From positions 1 to 21,274 of the forward strand of contig NW_003128157.1 in the NCBI RefSeq assembly GCF_000003605.2: 21,274 bases of DNA, in the 5' to 3' direction. The position numbers and the translations under genes are program-made. The notes under the pieces are model-generated. The model was not told the DNA's origin. It worked only from the letters and a program-made list of their open reading frames with translations, and did not search any database. This document shows positions 11,420 to 20,871 of the stretch, piece by piece; position 1 is the first letter of the stretch; the number at the start of each line of letters is the position of its first letter. Origin of the DNA: Saccoglossus kowalevskii (Eukaryota > Hemichordata > Enteropneusta > Harrimaniidae).

Positions 11420-13249
11420 CATTGCCGTGAACCAATTGAAAACCTTCATGTAAATGTGCGTATTACAGCTCATTATGAGAGGAGTAATTAAAAACCTGCA
11501 AGAAAATGTGCGTATTACAGCTCACTTTGAGTAGACCAATTGAAAACATGCATGTAAATGTTCGTATTACAGCTCATTGCGGTGCACCAATTGAGAACCT
11601 GCATGTAAATGTTCGTATTACAGCTCATTTTGAGTAGACCAATTGAAAACCTGCATGTAAATGTTCGTATTACAGCTCATTGCGGTGGACCAATTGAAAA
11701 CCTGCATGCAAATCTTCGTATTACAGCTCATTATCTGTAGACCAATTAAAAACCTGCATGTAAATGTTCGTATTACAGCTCATTATGAGTAGACCAATTG
11801 AAAACCTGGATGTAAATGTTCGTACTACAGCTCCTGGTGTGAAGTCCACTTGAAAACCTGCCTATAAATGTGCATATTGCAGCTCATTATGAGTGAACCA
11901 ATTACAAATCTGCATGTAAATGTTCGTATTACAGCTCATTATGAGTAGACCAATTGAAAACCTGCATGTAAATGTTCGTATTACAGCTCATTATGAGTAG
12001 ACCAATTGAAAACCTGCCTGTAAATGTTCGTATTACAGCTCATTATGAGTAGACCAATTGAAAACCTGGATGTAAATGTTCGTATTACAGCTCATTATGA
12101 GTACACTGTAGTCCAATTGAAAACCTGCATGTAAATGTGCGTATTACAGCTCATTATGAGAAGACCAATTAAAAACCTGCAAGTAAATGTGCGTATTACA
12201 GCTCATTATGAGTAGACCAATTGAAAACCTGCATGTAAATGTTCGTATTACAACGCATTATGAGTAGACCAATCGAAAACCTGGATGTAAATGTTCGTAT
12301 TACAGCTCATTATGAGTACACTGTAGTCCAATTGAAAACCTGCATGCAAATGTGCGTATTACAGCTCATTATGAGAAGACCAATTAAAAACCTGCAAGTA
12401 AATGTGCGTATTACAGCTCATTATGAGTAGACCAATTGTAAACATGCATGTAAATGTTCGTATTACAGCTCATTGCGGTGCACCAATTGAGAACCTGCAT
12501 GTAAATGTTCGTATTTCGGCTCATTATGAGAAGACCAATTCAAAAACATCCTGTAAATGTGCATATTAAAGCTTATTATCAGTAGACCAATTGAAAACCT
12601 GCATGTAAATGTTCGTATTACAGCTCATTATGAGAAGACCAATTAAAAACCTGCGTGTAAATGGTCATATTACAGCTCAATATGAGTATACCAATTAAAA
12701 ACCTGCCTGTAAATGTTCGCATTACAGCTCATTATCATTAGACCAATTGAAAACCTGCATGTAAATGTTCGTATTACAGCTCATTGTGAGAAGACGAATA
12801 GAAATCCTACATGTAAATGTACATATTACAGCTCATTATGAGTGGACCAATTGAAAAGCTGCATGTAAATGTTCGTATTACGGCTCATTATGAGAAGACC
12901 AATTCAAAAACATCCTGTAAATGTGCATATTAAAGCTTATTATCAGTAGACCAATTGAAAACCTGCATGTAAATGTTCGTATCACAGCTCATTATGAGAA
13001 GACCAATTAAAAACCTGCCTGTAAATGGGCATATTACAGCTCAATATGAGTATACCAATTAAAAACCTGCCTGTAAATGTTCGCATTACAGCTCATTATC
13101 ATTAGACCAATAGAAAACCTGCATGTAAATGTTCGTATTACAGCTCATTGTGAGAAGACGAATTGAAATCATACATGTAAATGTACATATTACAGCTCAT
13201 TATGAGTAGAACAATTGAAAACCTGCTTGTAAATGTTCGTATTACAACT
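11420..13249. repeat. HOR A2 copy, longest, 35 monomers, 1830 bp
   Basis: Order: core-A, M, Mc, Md, x-module, c-module, Q, R, one hybrid M, then a second C-Z-K-Y-Q-R-Mt. The second run repeats the first 364 bp downstream, exactly 7 x 52 bp. The hybrid monomer at about 12834 joins a GAGTGGACC left end, AAAAGCTGC in the middle and a G-type TATTACGG right end. S has AATTACAAATC. The first F of the c-module has an M-type left end with TTGTAAACATGC. Confidence 0.92.
12093..12366. repeat. Paired 59-bp X monomers, X-K-M-Md-X
   Basis: Fourth x-module of the window, with X monomers 215 bp apart and GCATGCAAATG in the second. The intervening M ends in TTACAACGC, a private variant of the TTACAACTC found at the same place in other x-modules. 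Confidence 0.92.
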
Positions 13250-14189
13250 CATTGCCGTGAACCAATTGAAAACCTTCATGTAAACGTGCGTATTACAGCT
13301 CATTATGAGAAGAGTAATTAAAAACCTGCAAGAAAATGTGCGTATTACTGCTAACTTTGAGAAGACCAATTGAAAACATGCATGTAAATGTTCGTACTAC
13401 AGCTCATTGCGGTGCACCAATTGAGAACCTGCATGTAAATGTTCGTATTACAGCTCATTTTGAGTAGACCAATTGAAAACCTGCCTGTAAATGTTCGTAT
13501 TACAGCTCATTATGAGTAGACCAATTGAAAACCTGGATGTAAATGTTCGTATTACAGCTCATTATGAGTACACTGTAGTCCAATTGAAAACTTGCATGTA
13601 ACTGTGCGTATTACAGCTCATTATGAGAAGAGCAATTGAAAACCTGGATGTAAATATGCGTATTACAGCTCATTTTGAGTAGACCAATTGAAAACATGCA
13701 TGTAAATGTTCGTATTACAGCTCATTGCGGTGCACCAACTGAGAACCTGCATGTAAATGTTCGTATTACGGCTCATTATGAGAAGACCAATTCAAAAACA
13801 TCCTGTAAATGTGCATATTAAAGCTTATTATCAGTAGACCAATTGAAAACCTGCATGTAAATGTTCGTATTACAGCTCATTATGAGAAGACCAATTAAAA
13901 ACCTGCCTGTAAATGGTCATATTACAGCTCAATATGAGTATACCAATTAAAAACCTGCCTGTAAATGTTCGTATTACAGCTCATTATGAGAAGACCAATT
14001 GAAAACGTTCCTGTAAATGTGCATATTACAGCTCATTATCATTAGACCAATTGGAAACCTGCATGTAAATGATCGTATTACAGCTCATTGTGAGAAGACG
14101 AATTGAAATCCTACATGTAAATGTACATATTACAGCTCATTATGAGTAGACCAATTGAAAACCTGCTTGTAAATGTTCGTATTACTGCT
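13250..14189. repeat. Transitional HOR, A start and B-like body, 18 monomers, 940 bp
   Basis: Order: P-N-F-G-F, Md, X-K, c-module, K, tail. It begins as core-A but breaks off in the second F, which has CCTGCCTG, and continues with the same Md, X, K, c-module, K, tail order that follows core-B in the next units. Its K after X is unusual (GAGAAGAGCAATTG with CCTGGATG), and that form recurs only at about 14660. It bridges the A2 run and the B2 run. Confidence 0.9.
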
Positions 14190-15233
14190 CATTGTCGTGA
14201 ACCAATTGAAAACCTGCATGTAAATCTTCGTATTACAGCTCATTATGAGTAGACCAATTGAAAACCTGCTTGTAAATGTTCGTATTACAGCTCAATGCGG
14301 CGAACCAATTAAAACTCTGCATGTAAATGTTCGTATTACAGCTCATTATGAGTAGACCAATTGAAAACCTGCATGTAAATGTTCGTATTACAGCTCATTA
14401 TAAGTAGACCAATCGAAAACCTGGATGTAAATGTTCGTATTACAGCTCATTATGAGTAGTCCAATTGAAAACCTGCATGTAAATGTTCGTATTACAGCTC
14501 ATTATGAGCAGACCAATTGAAAACCTGCCTGTAAATGTTCGTATTACAGCTCATTATGAGTAGACCAATTGAAAACCTGGATGTAAATGTTCGTATTACA
14601 GCTCATTATGAGTACACTGTAGTTCAATTGAAAACCTGCATGTAACTGTGCGTATTACAGCTCATTATGAGAAGAGCAATTGAAAACCTGGATGTAAATG
14701 TGCGTATTACAGCTCATTTTGAGTAGACCAATTGAAAACATGCATGTAAATGTTCGTATTACAGCTCATTGCGGTGCACCAATTGAGAACCTGCATGTAA
14801 ATGTTCGTATTACGGCTCATTATGAGAAGACCAATTCAAAAACATCCTGTAAATGTGCATATTAAAGCTTATTATCAGTAGACCAATTGAAAACCTGCAT
14901 GTAAATGTTCGTATTACAGCTCATTATGAGAAGACCAATTAAAAACTTGCCTGTAAATGGTCATATTACAGCTCAATATGAGTATACCAATTAAAAACCT
15001 GCCTGTAAATGTTCGTATTACAGCTCATTATGAGAAGACCAATTGAAAACGTGCCTGTAAATGTGCATATTACAGCTCATTATCATTAGACCAATTGGAA
15101 ACCTGCATGTAAATGATCGTATTACAGCTCATTGTGAGAAGACGAATTGAAATCCTACATGTAAATGTACATATTACAGCTCATTATGAGTAGACCAATT
15201 GAAAACCTGCTTGTAAATGTTCGTATTACTGCT
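14190..15233. repeat. HOR B2 copy 1, 20 monomers, 1044 bp
   Basis: Order: core-B, B, Md, X-K, c-module, K, tail. B2 markers are AATTAAAACTCTGC in E, and AATTGGAAACC with AAATGATCG in Q. The P is variant (CATTGTCGTG). The preceding Mt ends TATTACTGCTC, shared with the Mt before 15234. With the end of the previous unit it forms a tandem repeat of about 1044 bp: the c-module F at 13671 recurs at 14715. Confidence 0.92.
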
Positions 15234-16438
15234 CATTGCCGTGAACCAATTGAAAACCTGCATGTAAATCTTCGTATTACAGCTCATTATGAGTAGACCA
15301 ATTGAAAACCTGCTTGTAAATGTTCGTATTACAGCTCATTGCGGCGAACCAATTAAACTCTGCATCTAAATGTTCGTATTACAGCTCATTATGAGTAGAC
15401 CAATTGAAAACCTGCATGTAAATGTTCGTATTACAGCTCATTATAAGTAGACCAATCGAAAACCTGGATGTAAATGTTCGTATTACAGCTCATTATGAGT
15501 AGTCCAATTGAAAACCTGCATGTAAATGTTCGTATTACAGCTCATTGCGGTGGACCAATTGAAAACCTGCCTGTAAATGTTCGTATTACAGCTCATTATG
15601 AGTACACTGTAGTCCAATTGAAAACCTGCATGTCATTGTGCGTAATACAGCTCATTATGAGAAGACCAATTAAAAACCTGCAAGTAAATGTGCGTATTAC
15701 AGCTCATTATGAGTAGACCAATTGAAAACCTGCATGTAAATGTTCGTATTACAACTCATTATGAGTAGACCAATCGAAAACCTGGATGTAAATGTTCGTA
15801 TTACAGCTCATTATGAGTACACTGTAGTCCAATTAAAAACCTGCATGCAAATGTGCGTATTACAGCTCATTATGAGAAGACCAATTAAAAACCTGCTAGT
15901 AAATGTGCGTATTACAGCTCATTTTGAGTAGACCAATTGAAAACATGCATGTAAATGTTCGTATTACAGCTCATTGCGGTGCACCAATTGAGAACCTGCA
16001 TGTAAATGTTCGTATTACGGCTCATTATGAGAAGACCAATTCAAAAACATCCTGTAAATGTGCATATTAAAGCTTATTATCAGTAGACCAATTGAAAACC
16101 TGCATGTAAATGTTCGTATTACAGCTCATTATGAGAAACCCAATTAAAAACCTGCCTGTAAATGGTCATATTACAGCTCAATATGAGTATACCAATTAAA
16201 AACCTGCCTGTAAATGTTCGTATTACAGCTCATTATGAGAAGACCAATTGAAAACGTGCCTGTAAATGTGCATATTACAGCTCATTATCATTAGACCAAT
16301 TGGAAACCTGCATGTAAATGATCGTATTACAGCTCATTGTGAGAAGACGAATTGAAATCCTACATGTAAATGTACATATTACAGCTCATTATGAGTAGAC
16401 CAATTGAAAACCTGCTTGTAAATGTTCGTATTACAGCT
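15234..16438. repeat. HOR B2 copy 2 with x-module, 23 monomers, 1205 bp
   Basis: Order: core-B, W, x-module, c-module, K, tail. A W monomer and a complete x-module replace the B-Md-X-K of the previous copy, combining a B start with a cassette otherwise linked to core-A. The E is damaged (AATTAAACTC, one A lost, and GCATCTAAATG). The K in the c-module reads GAGAAACCC. Confidence 0.92.
15594..15867. repeat. Paired 59-bp X monomers, X-K-M-Md-X
   Basis: Fifth X pair of the window, here inside a B-type unit. The first X has GCATGTCATTG and GTAATAC; the second has ATGCAAAT and AATTAAAAAC. Spacing is 215 bp. Confidence 0.92.
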
Positions 16439-16850
16439 CATTATGAGTAGACCAATTGAAAACCTGCTTGTAAATGTTCGTATTACAGCTCATTGCGGCG
16501 AACCAATTAAAACTCTGCATGTAAATGTTCGTATTACAGCTCATTATGAGTAGACCAATTGAAAACCTGCATGTAAATGTTCGTATTACAGCTCATTATA
16601 AGTAGACCAATCGAAAACCTGGATGTAAATGTTCGTATTACAGCTCATTATGAGTAGTCCAATTGAAAACCTGCATGTAAATGTTCGTATTACAGCTCAT
16701 TATGAGCAGACCAATTAAAAACCTGCATGTAAATGTGTGTATTGCAGCTCATTATGAGTAGACCAATTAAAAACCTGCATGTAAATGTTCGTATTACAGC
16801 TCATTATGAGAAGACCAATTAAAAACTTGCCTGTAAATGGGCATATTACA

Positions 16851-16885
16851 GCTCAATATGAGTAGACCAATTGAAAACATGCATG
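16851..16885. other. Recombination junction inside a chimeric Y/F monomer
   Basis: The monomer starts CAATATGAG, found elsewhere only in type Y, but continues GTAGACCAATTG and AACATGCATG, typical of F. Everything left of it follows a B unit; everything right (16860-17476) follows 6405-7021. The exchange must lie in or next to the shared bases around ATGAGTA. No short unique insertion or target duplication is present, which favours homologous exchange. Confidence 0.85.
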
Positions 16886-17476
16886 TAAATGTTCGTATTA
16901 CAGCTCATTGCGGTGCACCAATTGAGAACCTGCATGTAAATGTTCGTATTACAGCTCATTTTGAGTAGACCAATTGAAAACCTGCATGTAAATGTTCGTA
17001 TTACAGCTCATTGCGGTGGACCAATTGAAAACCTGCATGTAAATGTTCGTATTACAGCTCATTATCTGTAGACCAATTAAAAAACTGCATGTAAATGTTC
17101 GTATTAGAGCTCATTATGAGTAGACCAATTGAAAACCTGGATGTAAATGTTCGTATTACAGCTCCTGGTGTGAAGACCACTTGAAAACCTGCCTGTAAAT
17201 GTGCATATTGCAGCTCATTATGAGTGAACCAATTAAAAATCTGCATGTAAATGTTCGTATTACAGCTCATTATGAGTAGACCAATTGAAAACCTGCATGT
17301 AAATGTTCGTATCACAGCTCATTATGAGTAGACCAATTGAAAACCTGCCTGTAAATGTTCGTATTACAGCTCATTATGAGTACACTGTAGTCCAATTGAA
17401 AACCTGCATGTAAATGTGCGTATTACAACTCATTATGAGAAGACCAATTAAAAACCTGCAAGTAAATGTGCGTATT
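16860..17476. repeat. Long-range duplicated segment, right copy (offset 10455)
   Basis: Right copy of 6405-7021, with A1 markers (AAAAAACTG and TATTAGAGCT in U, TATCACAGCT in M). It ends where TATTACAGCT becomes TATTGCAGCT, at a second junction. Confidence 0.9.
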
Positions 17477-17749
17477 GCAGCTCATTATGAGTGAACCAAT
17501 TACAAACCTGCATGTAAATGTTCGTATTACAGCTCATTATGAGTAGACCAATTGAAAACCTGCATGTAAATGTTCGTATCACAGCTCATTATGAGTAGAC
17601 CAATTGACAACCTGCCTGTAAATGTTCGTATTACAGCTCATTATGAGTAGACCAATTGAAAACCTGGATGTAAATGTTCGTATTACAGCTCATTATGAGT
17701 ACACTGTAGTCCAATTGAAAACCTGCATGTCAATGTGCGTATTACAGCT
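17372..17749. repeat. Two X monomers 319 bp apart
   Basis: The X monomers here are separated by K, S, M, Mc and Md, five monomers and not three. The extra material includes the S behind the chimeric junction at about 17475. The second X has GCATGTCAATG in place of GCATGCAAATG, so it is not the usual second member of an X pair. Confidence 0.88.
17455..17500. other. Second chimeric junction, K joined to an O-type end and S
   Basis: A K monomer (GCAAGTAAATGTGCG) ends in TATTGCAGCT, an ending otherwise nearly confined to type O, and is followed by S (GAGTGAACC), the normal follower of O. The left part continues the 6405-7021 match; the right part resembles 11875-12180 (S with AATTACAAA, M, Mc, Md, X, K). 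A breakpoint between GTGCG and TTGCAG explains this. Confidence 0.8.
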
Positions 17750-18272
17750 CATTATGAGAAGACCAATTAAAAACCTGCAAGTAAAATGTTCGTATTACAG
17801 CTCATTTATCTGTAGACCAAATGAAAAACTGCATGTAAATGTTCGTATTTAGAGCTCATTATGAGTAGACCAATTGAAAACCTGGATGTAAATGTTCGTA
17901 TTACAGCTCCTGGTGTGAAGACCACTTGAAAACCTGCCTGCAAATGTGCATATTGCAGCTCATTATGAGTGAACCAATTACAAATCTGCATGTAAATGTT
18001 CGTATTACAGCTCATTATGAGTAGACCAATTGAAAACCTGCATGTAAATGTTCGTATTACAGCTCATTATGAGTAGACCAATTGAAAACCTGCCTGTAAA
18101 TGTTCGCATTACAGCTCATTATCATTAGGCCAATTGAAAACCTGCATGTAAATGTTCGTATTACAGCTCATTGTGAGAATACGAATTGAAATCCTACATG
18201 TAAATGTACATATTACAGCTCATTATGAGTAGACCAATTGAAAACCTGCTTGTAAGTGTTCGTATTACAGCT

Positions 18273-19099
18273 CATTGCCGTGAACCAATTGAAAACCTTC
18301 ATGTAAATGTGCGTATTACAGCTCATTATGAGAAGAGTAATTAGAAACCTGCAAGAAAATGTGCGTATTACAGCTCACTTTGAGTAGACAATTGAAAACA
18401 TGCATGTAAATGTTCGTATTACAGCTCATTGTGGTGCACCAATTGAGAACCTGCATGAAAATGTTCGTATTACAGCTCATTTTGAGTAGACCAATTGAAA
18501 ACCTTCATGTAAATGTTCGTATTACAGCTCATTGCGGTGGACCAATTGAAAACCTGCATGTAAATGTTCGTATTACAGCTCATTTTGAGTAGACCAATTG
18601 AAAACCTGCATGTAAATGTTCGTATTACAGCTCATTGCGGTGGACCAATTGAAAACCTGCATGTAAATGTTCGTATTACAGCTCATTATCTGTAGACCAA
18701 TTAAAAAACTGCATGTAAATGTTCGTATTAGAGCTCATTATGAGTAGACCAATTGAAAACCTGGATGTAAATGTTCGTATTACAGCTCCTGGTGTGAAGA
18801 CCACTTGAAAACCTGCCTGTAAATGTGCATATTGCAGCTCATTATGAGTGAACCAATTAAAAATCTGCATGTAAATGTTCGTATTACAGCTCATTATGAG
18901 TAGACCAATTGAAAACCTGCATGTAAATGTTCGTATCACAGCTCATTATGAGTAGACCAATTGAAAACCTGCCTGTAAATGTTCGTATTACAGCTCATTG
19001 TGAGAATACGAATTGAAATCCTACATGTAAATGTACATATTACAGCTCATTATGAGTAGACCAATTGAAAACCTGCTTGTAAATGTTCGTATTACAGCT
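18273..19099. repeat. HOR A1 copy with duplicated F-W pair, 16 monomers, 827 bp
   Basis: Order: core-A with F-W present twice, then M, Mc, R, Mt. Like 4801-5519 it lacks Q. It carries the one-base loss in the first F (GAGTAGACAATTG) and ATTAGAAACC in N. The first G is GTGGTGCACC with GCATGAAAATG. The extra F-W is a 103-bp tandem duplication. Apart from that it matches 4801-5519 some 13.5 kb away. Confidence 0.93.
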
Positions 19100-20035
19100 C
19101 ATTGCCGTGAACCAATTGAAAACCTTCATGTAAATGTGCGTATTACAGCTCATTATGAGAAGAGTAATTAGAAACCTGCAAGAAAATGTGCGTATTACAG
19201 CTCACTTTGAGTAGACAATTGAAAACATGCATGTAAATGTTCGTATTACAGCTCATTGCGGTGCACCAATTGAGAACCTGCATGTAAATGTTCGTATTAC
19301 AGCTCATTTTGAGTAGACCAATTGAAAACCTGCATGTAAATGTTCGTATTACAGCTCATTGCGTGGACCAATTGAAACCTGCATGTAAATGCGCGTATTA
19401 CAGCTCATTATGAGTAGACCAATTGAAAATCTGCATGTAAATGTTCGTATTACAGCTCATTATGAGTAGACCAATTGAAAACCTGCCTGTAAATGTTCGT
19501 ATTACAGCTCATTATGAGTACACTGTAGTCCAATTGAAAACCTGCAAGTAAATGTGCGTATTACAGCTCATTATGAGTAGACCAATTGAAAACCTGCATG
19601 TAAATGTTCGTATTACAACTCATTATGAGTAGACCAATCGAAAACCTGGATGTAAATGTTCGTATTACAGCTCATTGCGGTGCACCAATTGAGAACCTGC
19701 ATGTAAATGTTCGTATTACAGCTCATTATGAGAAGACCAATTCAAAAACTTCCTGTAAATGAGCATATTACAGCTCAATATGAGTATACCAATTAAAAAC
19801 CTGCCTGTAAATGTTCGTATTACAGCTCATTATGAGAAGACCAATTGAAAACGTGCCTGTAAATGTGCATATTACAGCTCATTATCATTAGAGCAATTGA
19901 AAACCTGCATGTAAATGTGCATATTACAGCTCATTGTGAGAAGACGAATTGAAATCCTACATGTAAATGCACATATTACAGCTCATTATGAGTAGACCAA
20001 TTGAAAACCTGCTTGTAAATGTTCGTATTACAGCT
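19100..20035. repeat. HOR A1 start, truncated core, 18 monomers, 936 bp
   Basis: Order: P-N-F-G-F-W, M, Mc, X, M, Md, G, C, Y, K, tail. Core-A breaks off in W, which has two further losses (GCGTGGACC, GAAACC) and ends AAATGCGCG; U-Md-O-S is missing. The x-module is reduced to X, M, Md, and the C monomer has AACTTCC and AAATGAGC. It still has the A1 loss in F and the ATTAGAAACC form of N. Confidence 0.9.
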
Positions 20036-20632
20036 CATTGCCGTGAACCAATTGAAAACCTGCATGTAAATCTTCGTATTACAGCTCATTATGAGTAGAC
20101 CAATTGAAAACCTGCTTGTAAATGTTCGTATTACAGCTCATTGCGGCGAACCAATTAAAAATCTGCATGTAAATGTTCGTATTACAGCTCATTATGAGTA
20201 GACCAATTGAAAACCTGCATGTAAATGTTCGTTTTACAGCTCATTATAAGTAGACCAATCGAAAACCTGGATGTAAATGTTCGTATTACAGCTCATTATG
20301 AGTAGTCCAATTGAAAACCTGCATGTAAATGCGCGTATTACAGCTCATTATGAGTAGACCAATTGAAAATCTGCATGTAAATGTTCGTATTACAACTCAT
20401 TATGAGTAGACCAATCGAAAACCTGGATGTAAATGTTCGTATTACATCTCATTATGAGTACACTGTAGACCAATTGAAAAGCTGCATGTAAATGTGCGTA
20501 TTACAGCTCATTATGAGAAGACCAATTAAAAACCTGCAAGGAAATGTGCGTATTACAGCTCATTTTGAGTAGACCAATTGAAAACATGCATGTAAATGTT
20601 CGTCTTACAGCTCATTGCGGTGCACCAATTGA
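19807..20632. repeat. Long-range duplicated segment, right copy (offset 17214)
   Basis: Right copy of 2593-3418, with the same monomer order and the same rare variants (AAATGCACAT, AAGGAAATG, GTTCGTCTTACAG, AAAAGCTGC in X). Differences include GAGCAATTG in Q and AAATGCGCG in D. To the right it continues GAGAACC, the normal G form, whereas the left copy continues GAAAACC into a chimera. Confidence 0.9.
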
Positions 20633-20871
20633 GAACCTGCATGTAAATGTTCGTATTACGGCTCATTATGAGAAGACCAATTCAAAAACATCCTGTAAAT
20701 GTGCATATTACAGCTTATTATCAGTAGACCAATTGAAAACCTGCATGTAAATGATCGTATTACAGCTCATTGTGAGAAGACGAATTGAAATCCTACATGT
20801 AAATGTACATATTACAGCTCATTATGAGTAGACCAATTGAAAACCTGCTTGTAAATGTTCGTATTACAGCT
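20036..20871. repeat. Core-B higher-order block, 16 monomers, 836 bp
   Basis: Order: core-B, M, Md, X-K, F-G-C-Z, R, Mt. E has AATTAAAAATCTGC, the form of the 2822 block and not the AAAACTCTGC of the B2 units. K and Y of the c-module and Q of the tail are missing: Z runs into AAATGATCG, a Q-type right end, then R, so a fusion removed three monomers. This is the sister of 2822-3418. Confidence 0.92.

Larger units (their letters stand above)
16439..18272. repeat. Mosaic B2/A1 block, 35 monomers, 1834 bp
   Basis: Order: Mt-E-M-T-D, B, M, K, a Y/F hybrid, G-F-W-U-Md-O-S, M, Mc, X-K, S-M-Mc-Md, X-K, U-Md-O-S, M, Mc, tail. P is missing at the start, so two Mt monomers are adjacent (16386 and 16439). 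The unit changes from B2 to A1 inside one monomer near 16855. Partial A cores (U-Md-O-S) occur twice. Three single-base insertions cluster at about 17783-17850. It is the most rearranged block seen. Confidence 0.9.

Noticed and set aside
974-20750. About twenty open frames of 60 to 87 codons on both strands, for example 5820-6083, 6597-6860, 17052-17315 and 18676-18939 on the minus strand and 7063-7254 or 15474-15716 on the plus strand
   Set aside because: They are translations of the satellite itself. A 52-bp period shifts frame each monomer, so a frame stays open only across 51-bp or 59-bp variants. Identical peptides recur wherever the same monomer order recurs, both strands are open, and no start context, intron or codon bias supports a gene.
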